NCBI GenBank assembly: GCA_022712235.1
Contig: JALAGW010000355.1
Location: 1-5,779, forward strand
Origin: Brevundimonas sp.
Lineage (GTDB): Bacteria; Pseudomonadota; Alphaproteobacteria; Caulobacterales; Caulobacteraceae
Direction: 5' to 3'
Length of the DNA: 5,779 nt
Shown here: piece by piece, positions 1-5,736 of the stretch
Position numbering within the stretch: the stretch's first letter is position 1
Layout of the letters: every line of letters starts with the position of its first letter
Program-made: the position numbers and the translations under genes
Notes under the pieces: generated by a model
The model's database searches: none
Told to the model about the DNA's origin: nothing
The model's input: only the letters and a program-made list of their open reading frames with translations

Positions 1-166
1 CCACGGCGCCCACGGCGCTCTCGCCGGGTCGCAGAACCGCTCCCGAATGCGCCGACTGACCGCGCGCCACGGCGGGCGGCTCTTCCGGGCGGCCGGGATA
101 GGAGACGCCAGTCAGAAAGGCCAGCGCGAGCACGACCGGCGGAGCCAGCCACAGAAGCCGCCTCAT
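1..166 (-). CDS. Partial inner-membrane protein after gspM, GspN- or GspC-like (N-terminus only)
   Basis: Only the first 55 codons are in the window; the gene runs off the left edge. The ATG at 166-164 shares an ATGA overlap with the gspM stop codon (165-163), so the two are probably translationally coupled and in one operon. The visible protein starts with two arginines and then a hydrophobic segment at about residues 4-22 (LLWLAPPVVLALAFLTG), which fits a membrane anchor or uncleaved signal. A Pro/Ala/Gly-rich stretch follows and would lie in the periplasm. There is no cysteine after the hydrophobic segment, so a lipoprotein is unlikely. In T2SS operons the gene after gspM is usually gspN, and gspC also starts with a single N-terminal membrane segment. 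The choice between them rests on position, since no diagnostic motif is in view. That this is a real gene is fairly sure; its identity is tentative. Confidence 0.7.
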   Translation of the reverse strand, partial: MRRLLWLAPPVVLALAFLTGVSYPGRPEEPPAVARGQSAHSGAVLRPGESAVGAV

Positions 167-849
167 GACGCCGCTCCCGGAGCAGGGATACGGACCGGGA
201 AGGCCAGACTGATGCGCAGCTTGCCGATGGGCGCTGCGTTGTCGGGGCTCGTGACGATCGGATTGACTGGCGTGAGTTCGTAGCGGAAGGCGGTCACGCG
301 GAAGCCTTCGGGCCACTCGCCCAATTTGTCGAGGAAGGCGAAAGCGGGACCCCAGCGCAGGTCGGTCTGGATCTCAGCCTCCAGCCACTGGGTTGGGCCG
401 ATGGCCTCGACCTCGGCATTGGTGGTGATACGGGGATTGGGCAGACCGGTGGCGACGGCCGCTTCCAGCAGTCTTTGTTCGATCACCACCTGGGCCACGG
501 CGGCGTTGGTCGCTTCGAAGCCCCAGCCGTTCATGTCTTCCAGGGCCAGGCGGTCGGCGGCGCCGTCTGCGATCCGGCGGGCGGCATTGGCGGTCAGGCG
601 GGCGGTCGATTGTTCGCTCAGGGCGTCGATGTAGCGGTCGGCCTCGGTCGTGCGCCATTCCAGCGCCGCCACGGGCGCATAAAGGGCGGCGCCCAGAACT
701 AGTCCGCCCAGCAGGACGCGCTCGCGCAGGGTGGTGGCGCGCAGCCGATCCTTCAGCGTCTCAATCGACGCGCGCGTCGATGCGACCATATCAGCGAAGA
801 AGCCCTGCAAAGCGCGTCCCGATTCAGTGTTGCGCAACCGGGTCTGCAT
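163..849 (-). CDS. gspM: T2SS inner-membrane platform protein GspM
   Basis: A 228-residue bitopic membrane protein. Residues 1-40 would be cytoplasmic. LRERVLL (41-47) leads into one membrane helix at about 45-63, and this RERxLL-then-helix arrangement is typical of GspM. The rest is periplasmic: an Ala/Arg-rich helical stretch (about 70-105), then an alpha/beta region ending in a strand-like LRISLAFPV. GspM pairs with GspL in the inner membrane to connect pseudopilus assembly to the ATPase. It is longer than the roughly 160 residues common in gammaproteobacteria, mainly because of the longer cytoplasmic head. I chose the ATG at 849 because a run of six G lies 10 nt upstream as a weak ribosome site. 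An in-frame TTG at 867 would add six residues but has no such site. The gene diverges from gspG and overlaps the next gene by ATGA. The family call rests on this topology, the motif and the adjoining gspG/H/J/K/L genes. Confidence 0.8.
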   Translation of the reverse strand: MQTRLRNTESGRALQGFFADMVASTRASIETLKDRLRATTLRERVLLGGLVLGAALYAPVAALEWRTTEADRYIDALSEQSTARLTANAARRIADGAADRLALEDMNGWGFEATNAAVAQVVIEQRLLEAAVATGLPNPRITTNAEVEAIGPTQWLEAEIQTDLRWGPAFAFLDKLGEWPEGFRVTAFRYELTPVNPIVTSPDNAAPIGKLRISLAFPVRIPAPGAAS

Positions 850-931
850 TTCGCATCGACCCCCCAATAGCCGTGAGCTATAGCAACCGTTAAAAGCCCA
901 TAACAGCTTAGAAATCCAAGGCGATCGTTTG
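850..931. promoter_or_regulatory. Divergent gspM / gspG control region
   Basis: This 82-bp spacer separates two divergent starts, so it should hold promoters for both directions. It is clearly more AT-rich than the flanking genes. Visible elements are a perfect 8-bp palindrome GCTATAGC (877-884), an inverted repeat GTTA-N8-TAAC (889-904), and weak ribosome sites for each gene: AAGG at 918-921 for gspG, and a G6 run on the minus strand (865-860) for gspM. I could not settle on a convincing -35/-10 pair in either direction. The promoter role is therefore inferred from gene arrangement and composition. Confidence 0.4.
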
Positions 932-1441
932 ATGCACCACGACCGGCTCCGTCTCCGCCAACGTTTTTCGATGAACGTTGCCTCTTCGCATCAGAGGCGC
1001 AGAACGCGGGAAGGTTACAGCCTGCTCGAGATCCTCGTCGTTCTCTCGATCATCGCTCTGATTGCGGCGGTCGTCGGGCCGCGTCTGTTCGCGCAACTGG
1101 ACAAGTCCAAGACCCAGACCGCCCGTCTGCAGATCCGTTCGCTGGAAGCGGCGCTGGAGACGATGCGACTGGACATCGGCCGCCTGCCGACCGAGCAGGA
1201 AGGCCTTGGTCTTCTGATGCAGGCTAACGCCGAAACCGTGCCTGGCTGGTCCGGCCCCTATCTTGACAAGGCTCTGCCGGCCGATCCGTGGGCGCGTCCC
1301 TACATCTATGTCGCCCCGGCGGCGACGACCTCTGGCGACGTGACCCCCGACAACCGCGCCCGCGTCATCAGCTACGGCGCTGACGGCGCCGAGGGCGGCC
1401 AGGGCGCCAATGTCGATGTCACTTCCGATCAGGCCCGCTGA
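932..1441 (+). CDS. gspG: T2SS major pseudopilin GspG
   Basis: GspG is the main subunit of the periplasmic pseudopilus that pushes substrates through the outer-membrane secretin. The 169-residue precursor has a basic leader (QRRRTREG) cut after Gly28. The mature N-terminus is YSLLE, with the conserved Glu at +5 (E33), followed by a hydrophobic helix to about residue 48. The GspG core is clear: a SLEAALE helix (70-76), LDIGRLPTEQEGL (80-92), WSGPY (106-110), PADPWARPYIY (116-126) and a C-terminal SYGADGAEGG loop (147-156). Asp151 and Asp162 sit where the family binds calcium. DPWARPY replaces the common DPWGNPY. I chose the ATG at 932, which has AAGG 10 nt upstream. An ATG at 971 would give a more ordinary 15-residue leader but has no ribosome site; a TTG at 929 adds one residue. 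The gene overlaps gspH by 32 nt. Prepilin peptidase must be encoded elsewhere. Confidence 0.95.
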   Translation: MHHDRLRLRQRFSMNVASSHQRRRTREGYSLLEILVVLSIIALIAAVVGPRLFAQLDKSKTQTARLQIRSLEAALETMRLDIGRLPTEQEGLGLLMQANAETVPGWSGPYLDKALPADPWARPYIYVAPAATTSGDVTPDNRARVISYGADGAEGGQGANVDVTSDQAR

Positions 1442-1883
1442 TCCCCTGCCGCTCCGGCCTGCCCGGGGCGGCTACACCCTGATTGAGGTTCTGGTGGTGC
1501 TGGCGATTTTCGCCCTGAGCACCGCGATCATCATGCCGTCCACGGCGCGGATGCTGGATCAGACCACGTCTCACGCGGTCTTTTTCGAATTCCAGCGTCA
1601 GATCTCCGACCTGCGGCGCGAAGCCAACCGCACTGGCGAGCCGCTGCGCGTCGTCGACCCCTCGATGCCGAAAACCGAAGATGATCGCGTGCTGGAGCTG
1701 CGCAAGCCCTGGCGCTACACGCTGGCGCCTGCGCTGGACGTCGCCGAGGGCGGCGGCTGCTCGACGGTCAGCGCCAATCTGATCAATCAGGATCGGGTGG
1801 TCATGACGCTGCGCACCGACGACGGGACCTGCCGTTTCATCCGGCTCCAGGCGGCCCCGGCCAAGGGCCACGCTGCCTCCTAA
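1410..1883 (+). CDS. gspH: T2SS minor pseudopilin, GspH-like
   Basis: A 157-residue prepilin-like protein. The leader ends in RGG; cleavage after Gly21 leaves YTLIE, with Glu at +5 (E26), and a hydrophobic helix to about residue 42. The QRQISDLRREANRTG stretch (62-76) resembles the amphipathic helix that GspH proteins carry after the membrane part. The C-terminal domain looks beta-rich and has two cysteines, C117 and C141, flanking a predicted hairpin; they could form a periplasmic disulfide. The ATG at 1410 has AGGG 5 nt upstream, inside the end of gspG, so the two genes are probably co-translated; ATG 1416 is an alternative. GspH is placed near the pseudopilus tip with I, J and K. The assignment as H, not I, rests on position after gspG and on length (GspI is usually about 120-130 residues). 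Membership of the pseudopilin family is certain; the letter is less so. Confidence 0.8.
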   Translation: MSMSLPIRPADPLPLRPARGGYTLIEVLVVLAIFALSTAIIMPSTARMLDQTTSHAVFFEFQRQISDLRREANRTGEPLRVVDPSMPKTEDDRVLELRKPWRYTLAPALDVAEGGGCSTVSANLINQDRVVMTLRTDDGTCRFIRLQAAPAKGHAAS

Positions 1884-1891
1884 GGCTTAGG
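1879..1891. repeat. Palindrome at the gspH / gspL convergent junction
   Basis: CCTAAG-G-CTTAGG is a perfect 13-bp inverted repeat that contains both TAA stop codons: gspH at 1881-1883 and gspL at 1889-1887. As RNA it could form only a 5-bp stem with a 3-nt GGC loop. No T-run follows on either strand, so it is not a standard intrinsic terminator. Part of the symmetry follows simply from two TAA codons facing each other. Confidence 0.5.
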
Positions 1892-2969
1892 GCTCCGGCG
1901 TCAGCGGCGGCGCCGCCTCGCGCACCTTCATTTCCAGCGTCAGGGTCTGGGCCGTGCCGTCGGTGCGGGGCTGGACGTCGTGGAAATAGCCCGAGTTTTC
2001 CAGCTCCTCGACTAGGACCGCAACCTGTTCAATCGCGGCGTAGGGGAGGGTGAAGCTGAGGGTTTCGGTCTCGGCGTTCACTGAGGTAGGTGTAAGGTCG
2101 TGGAAGGCCAGAATGCCGATGGCGGCGCCGGCGGCGCTCAGCGGATTGGTCTGTTCCTCGATCTGACGATAGGCGATCAGCTTCTTCTGGCTGGCGTCCA
2201 GATTGCGCACGGCGGCTGCGCGCGGCGTGGCGGCGCGGATCTCGGCGGTCTTGGCCTCGACCTGCGCCGTGTCCTTGGACAGCTGATAGCCCTGACCAAC
2301 CAGGAAGGCGCCCAAGCCTAGCGAGGCGAAGGCCACGCCGCCGCCGCCCAGCAGGGCGAACTGCTCGCGCGTCAATTCGACCGACGCCAGGGCGAAGGCG
2401 TCCCGGTTGTCGAAGGCGATGGGCAGGTCCGCCGGGGCGGAGGGGCTTTCGGGCGCGGGTTCGGCGGCCCGCTGCAGCCGCACGAAGGCGGACCAGGCGG
2501 CGGGGTCATAGCGCTCGCGGCGCCAGGCCGAGGCGATCAGGGCCTTGCCGCGCCACAGCTGGGCCTCGTAGCCCAGTTTCAGGCGGACGATGCGCCAGCC
2601 CTCGCTGCGCGGCTGGGCCAGGGTCTCGGGGCTGATCAGGGGGCGGGCGGCGATGGCGTGGGCAGCCAGCAGGGCCTCGACCCGGTCGGCGTCCCACCAC
2701 CAGACGCCGAAGTCGTCGCCGGCCTTGCTGAGGGCCGAGCCGGAACGGACATAGGGGGCAGCGACGCGGGCGTGCAGGAGGGCGGCCTGGCGACGGCGGC
2801 TGCGCGGCAGTGCGGCGGTCTGGAAAAAGGCGAAAGTGCACAAGTCGCGCGCCAGCAACAGCACCGGACGACGCAGGGCGCGGCCCAGGACGCCGCCGGG
2901 GTGGACGACGTCGATCGCGCCGTCGTGGCTGAGCCGCTCAACGCGGGGCGTAAGTAAGTCGAGTTGCAT
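1887..2969 (-). CDS. gspL: T2SS inner-membrane platform protein GspL
   Basis: A 360-residue protein with GspL topology: a cytoplasmic N-terminal part (1-200), one Gly-rich membrane helix (about 205-227, including FASLGLGAFLVGQG), and a periplasmic part that starts with a charged helical stretch (SKDTAQVEAKTAEI, 231-244) and ends in an alpha/beta domain of about 70 residues. That last domain (VLVEELENSGYF, then DGTAQTLTLEMKV) resembles the ferredoxin-like fold shared by GspL and PilN. GspL recruits the GspE ATPase through its cytoplasmic domain and binds GspM in the membrane. Here the cytoplasmic part is shorter than the roughly 240-250 residues of well-studied GspL proteins. I chose the ATG at 2969, which overlaps gspK by 32 nt; it has no clear ribosome site, consistent with coupling to gspK. 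An in-frame TTG at 3041 would extend the overlap to 104 nt. The sequence is divergent, so the call leans on topology and on sitting directly after gspK. Confidence 0.82.
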   Translation of the reverse strand: MQLDLLTPRVERLSHDGAIDVVHPGGVLGRALRRPVLLLARDLCTFAFFQTAALPRSRRRQAALLHARVAAPYVRSGSALSKAGDDFGVWWWDADRVEALLAAHAIAARPLISPETLAQPRSEGWRIVRLKLGYEAQLWRGKALIASAWRRERYDPAAWSAFVRLQRAAEPAPESPSAPADLPIAFDNRDAFALASVELTREQFALLGGGGVAFASLGLGAFLVGQGYQLSKDTAQVEAKTAEIRAATPRAAAVRNLDASQKKLIAYRQIEEQTNPLSAAGAAIGILAFHDLTPTSVNAETETLSFTLPYAAIEQVAVLVEELENSGYFHDVQPRTDGTAQTLTLEMKVREAAPPLTPEP

Positions 2970-3993
2970 CGGATGTGTCGGCCACGGCCCGGCGGGGGGC
3001 CTCTGTAAGTTCAATCTGATCGATCCAGAGCGGTTGCTCAAGGCCGGAAGGGGTCAGCGACAGCCGGGCCCGATATGTCCAGGCGGACCGGGTGTCGCGA
3101 ATGGTGAAAACGAGGGAGCTGGAGGGGAAGGTATAGATCCTTTCGGAATCCCAGGCGGGTTGAGCCCCTGTCACCGTCTCGAGAGCGTTGATGGACAGCA
3201 AAGGTGCTATTTCTCGCTCTTTAAAGACAGCGGCGACCTGATCCTCTGTCAGGTCAAACAGAACCATCAGAGTTTCACGACTAGCAGTATTAATGTTGAC
3301 TGCGCCGGAGATGGGATCGGAGGCCAGCTTGTCTCTGATGGAGGCCCAACTCCTTCGCTCGACGGCCTCCCTGGCGCCAAGGACGGAAAGCCATTCGGAA
3401 GGGCGCAAGAGCGGCCGATTCGCCGGCCTTCCTTCCCTGTAATCGCGACGCTCGGCCCCGTTAGGCTGGCGAAAGTCGTCCATGTCGGAATAATCTTGAT
3501 AACGGGCGGCCAACACATCGTGCAGCGAGGCTTCGACGCCGAGCCTATCCATCAGACGTACAAACGGTTGGCCATTAAGTTGCGCGAGATTGATCATACC
3601 AGCTTGATCTTGCAACTGGACGACAAGCGGACCGTCGATATCCATGAGATAGGGGCGGGCGTCCAAGCGGACCAGTTCCACAGGCAGGCCGGAAGACCCC
3701 GTCTCCGCTACGGTTTCTCCATTTTCATTGAATGCCCGTAGATCATTCAATGACAGGCCGTTTGGTCTCATAGGCTCTGTTGCACCCATGTAGGCCAAAG
3801 CCGCTTCGGCCGTCATTGCGCGTTGAAGAAAACGCATCCTTGCTCGCGCTGAATTCGCTTCAGCGATCAGGCTTGCCAGCGCGGTAATGGCCACCAGAAA
3901 AATCAGCGTCACAACGCCCGTGACGGCGAGCACGGCCGGCAAAGCGAAGCCTTCGCGCCGCATTGGAAATGAGCTGTGATTAAGAAGCGGCAT
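2938..3993 (-). CDS. gspK: T2SS minor pseudopilin GspK (tip subunit)
   Basis: GspK is the large minor pseudopilin at the pseudopilus tip, in complex with GspI and GspJ. The 351-residue precursor has a leader ending MRREG (11-15); cleavage leaves FALPA and a hydrophobic helix to about residue 43. Glu at +5 is absent, as is usual for GspK alone among pseudopilins. Family motifs follow in order: QDQAGMINLAQLN (128-140), DYSDMDDFRQPNGAE (167-181, the Asp-rich segment of the large inserted domain), RPLLRPSEWLSVLG (193-206) and VNINTASRETL (232-242). The ATG at 3993 has GAGG only 4 nt upstream and overlaps the gspJ stop by 14 nt. ATG 3963 would give a 5-residue leader and no ribosome site. An in-frame start far inside gspJ is unlikely. 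Base composition is notably lower in GC than in gspL or gspJ (hand counts of sample lines gave 42-67%, against 80% in a gspL line and 70% in a gspJ line). Confidence 0.93.
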   Translation of the reverse strand: MPLLNHSSFPMRREGFALPAVLAVTGVVTLIFLVAITALASLIAEANSARARMRFLQRAMTAEAALAYMGATEPMRPNGLSLNDLRAFNENGETVAETGSSGLPVELVRLDARPYLMDIDGPLVVQLQDQAGMINLAQLNGQPFVRLMDRLGVEASLHDVLAARYQDYSDMDDFRQPNGAERRDYREGRPANRPLLRPSEWLSVLGAREAVERRSWASIRDKLASDPISGAVNINTASRETLMVLFDLTEDQVAAVFKEREIAPLLSINALETVTGAQPAWDSERIYTFPSSSLVFTIRDTRSAWTYRARLSLTPSGLEQPLWIDQIELTEAPRRAVADTSDATRLTYAPR

Positions 3994-4603
3994 CTGGCCT
4001 CGTCCATCGCTCTGGGCGTCCCGAGGCGGCGACATCCAATATATCCAGAGTGGGCCCCGCATTAAGGCGGATCCAAAGGGACTGGCTGAGGAAAGATTCG
4101 GCGTCATTGGGAGGGCGGCTTGGACTTTCGAAGGCCGACACCCAGATCGCACTGTCAGATGAATAGGAAAAGGCGGCGGTCGCGCCGCGCGGTAGGGTCA
4201 TGATCGGCGTCTTACGCGCTCCGGCCTGGCACATCAGGACCCTCTCGGTCCCTTGCATCTCGATGGTCAGGATCAGTCGTCCGGCCCAGCCCTGGGGCGC
4301 GCAGCCGGTGGCGCGCTCCATCACCGCTTCGGCCTCCAGTCGTTCCGGGCCGGCGATGATGGGCAGGTCGACGCCCTCGACGATTGTGGCGGGAGGGCGC
4401 AGGCTGATGCTGCGTATGATGCTGCGCAGGTCGCTGATCGCCACGTCGGCGTCGGCGACGGACATGGCCCGGCGGCCCAGGGAAAAGCCGGTGTCGCCAG
4501 CCTTGATCCCGATCGAGAAGATGATGGCAAGCGCCATGCCGCCGATCGCCAGGACGACCAGGGCTTCAATCAGGGAAAAGCCGGCGCGGCGGGCGGTCTG
4601 CAT
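3980..4603 (-). CDS. gspJ: T2SS minor pseudopilin, GspJ-like
   Basis: A 207-residue prepilin-like protein. The short leader MQTARRAG is cut after Gly8 to leave FSLIE, with Glu at +5 (E13), then a hydrophobic helix to about residue 33. A helical stretch (DADVAISDLRSIIRSI, 51-66) precedes a beta-rich C-terminal domain; C101 and C115 flank a predicted hairpin. Length (about 200) and position directly before gspK fit GspJ, which joins GspI and GspK in the tip complex. I chose the ATG at 4603 because AAGG lies 7 nt upstream and it gives a compact leader. The frame stays open upstream, with possible starts at ATG 4669 and TTG 4711; these would give leaders of about 30 residues or more without good ribosome sites. 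It is the first visible gene of the minus-strand block, so a promoter for gspJ-K-L probably lies between it and 4818. A GspI assignment is possible but disfavoured by size. Confidence 0.85.
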   Translation of the reverse strand: MQTARRAGFSLIEALVVLAIGGMALAIIFSIGIKAGDTGFSLGRRAMSVADADVAISDLRSIIRSISLRPPATIVEGVDLPIIAGPERLEAEAVMERATGCAPQGWAGRLILTIEMQGTERVLMCQAGARKTPIMTLPRGATAAFSYSSDSAIWVSAFESPSRPPNDAESFLSQSLWIRLNAGPTLDILDVAASGRPERWTRPDAAS

Positions 4604-4610
4604 CACAGCG

Positions 4611-4614
4611 CCTT
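4611..4614 (-). promoter_or_regulatory. Ribosome binding site deciding the gspJ start
   Basis: AAGG on the minus strand, 7 nt before the ATG at 4603. The reading frame is open well upstream, so this site, together with the short prepilin leader it produces, is the main reason to prefer 4603 over the upstream in-frame starts at 4669 and 4711. Confidence 0.55.
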
Positions 4615-4781
4615 GATAGGGCTTCCAGCGCGGCCTGCCAATTGGTCCAGACTGCCCCGTCATCTTCATTTCGCCCGCATGGGAGGATCTGTTCCTCACC
4701 CCTGTGTTCAAGGCTTCACTACGACTTCACGATGCTCGCGCTTGTCAGCTTAAGGGCGGCAGGACGAGAAGGGTGGGTTCT

Positions 4782-4812
4782 TTGATGCACAATCGGGGAT
4801 TTCAGCTAGAAT
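4782..4812 (+). promoter_or_regulatory. Candidate promoter of the nucleotidyltransferase-HEPN gene
   Basis: TTGATG (4782-4787, 4 of 6 to TTGACA) and TAGAAT (4807-4812, 5 of 6 to TATAAT) are 19 bp apart, longer than the ideal 17. Transcription would begin about 7 nt after the -10 box, at or within a base or two of the ATG at 4819. No ribosome binding site is seen in the bases before that ATG. Together this suggests a leaderless mRNA, a known and fairly common arrangement in Caulobacter. The spacing makes the promoter call uncertain. Confidence 0.35.
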
Positions 4813-4818
4813 CGTAAG

Positions 4819-5736
4819 ATGCAGTCTGATTTGCACCACCTGCCGGAGCGACAGCAGCGCGAACTCGAACGCGTCCGCGAGATCTTGCTGGCCGGCTTCG
4901 AGGCCGCCAGGAGCGGTGGTGGCGGCGGCACTCAGGAATGGCGTCGCGGCGGCAGGGTGCTCAAGATTATCCTCTTCGGCTCCTATGCGCGGGGCGACTG
5001 GGTCGATGAGCCGGAGAATGGCTACCTGTCGGATTTCGACCTGTTGATCGTCGTCAACCACGAGAAGCTGACCAACATCGCCGACTACTGGTGGGCCTCC
5101 GAGGATCAGATTCTTCGCGACCCCGCCATCGGTCGGACCGTCAACATCATCGTCCACGACCTCCATGAGGTGAACGACGCCCTAAGGCGTGGCGAGTATT
5201 TCTGGACCGACATCGTGCGCGACGGTGTCTCGCTCTACGAAATCCCCGGCCACCCGCTGGCTGCACCCCAACCGATGACGCCGACGGATGCTGTGGAGAC
5301 CGCTCTGCGATATCAGGGGCACTGGACCAATCAGATCAGGGATTTGCTGAAGGGCGCCGACATCTACGCCGCTCAAGGCAATCGCAAGCTGGCGGCCTTC
5401 AGCCTCCACCAAGCCGTCGAAGCCGCCTACGCCTGCTACCTCCTTGTCCACACTTTCTATTTCCCGCGCTCGCACAACATCAAGTTCCTGCGCTCTCTGG
5501 CCGAGGACTCGGACACGCGCCTTGTCCAGGCCTGGCCGCGCGATGAGCGCGCGGATCGCCGCCGTTTCGAACTACTAAAGCGCGCCTATGTCGAAGCCCG
5601 CTACAGCGACCAGTACGACGCCTTGTCCGAGGACCTGGAATGGTTGGTTGAGCGCGCCCGCATGCTCCAAGACCTCGTCGCGGATCGCTGCCAGACACGG
5701 ATCGGTCAACTGAAGGCGACGACTCACCAGGACTGA
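4819..5736 (+). CDS. Nucleotidyltransferase and HEPN domain fusion protein
   Basis: A 305-residue soluble protein with two domains. Residues about 47-145 are a minimal nucleotidyltransferase of the DNA polymerase beta / MNT type: ILFGSYARGDW (51-61) is the GSxxRG nucleotide-binding motif, and SDFDLLIVV (71-79) gives the two metal-binding aspartates, D72 and D74. The strand expected to carry the third carboxylate reads TVNIIVHD (107-114), with Asn109 at the likely acidic position. Residues about 160-290 resemble a COG2250-type HEPN helical domain: AAFSLHQAVEAAY (192-204), SHNIKFL (218-224) and ARYSDQY (250-256). A pentaglycine run (33-37) precedes the first strand. Separate MNT and HEPN proteins form toxin-antitoxin pairs in which MNT adenylylates HEPN; here both are one chain. 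I do not see the Rx4-6H RNase motif of toxic HEPN proteins, so nuclease activity is doubtful. Substrate and role are unknown. The gene is divergent from gspJ and probably independent of secretion. Confidence 0.88.
   Translation: MQSDLHHLPERQQRELERVREILLAGFEAARSGGGGGTQEWRRGGRVLKIILFGSYARGDWVDEPENGYLSDFDLLIVVNHEKLTNIADYWWASEDQILRDPAIGRTVNIIVHDLHEVNDALRRGEYFWTDIVRDGVSLYEIPGHPLAAPQPMTPTDAVETALRYQGHWTNQIRDLLKGADIYAAQGNRKLAAFSLHQAVEAAYACYLLVHTFYFPRSHNIKFLRSLAEDSDTRLVQAWPRDERADRRRFELLKRAYVEARYSDQYDALSEDLEWLVERARMLQDLVADRCQTRIGQLKATTHQD

Noticed and set aside
1419..1871. A 150-codon open frame on the minus strand opposite gspH.
   Set aside because: GspH has a clear prepilin leader and is coupled to gspG. 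The antisense product is Arg/His/Gln-rich, typical of a shadow frame.
2836..3741. A long open frame on the plus strand (about 300 codons) antisense to gspK and the start of gspL.
   Set aside because: The opposite strand encodes GspK with several recognisable family motifs over the same span. The antisense translation is low in complexity, with no recognisable domain, and long antisense open frames are common in high-GC DNA.
4253..4753. Plus-strand open frames opposite gspJ that could be taken for a gene between gspJ and the nucleotidyltransferase.
   Set aside because: They mirror the gspJ frame, have no recognisable motif and run Gly/Ala/Asp-rich. The real intergenic spacer is 4604-4818.
4604..4781. 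Possible minus-strand promoter for gspJ, for example a TTGAAC at about 4711-4706 or a CTGACA at about 4750-4745.
   Set aside because: Neither has a reasonable -10 box at 16-18 bp. A promoter is expected in this region but I cannot place it.
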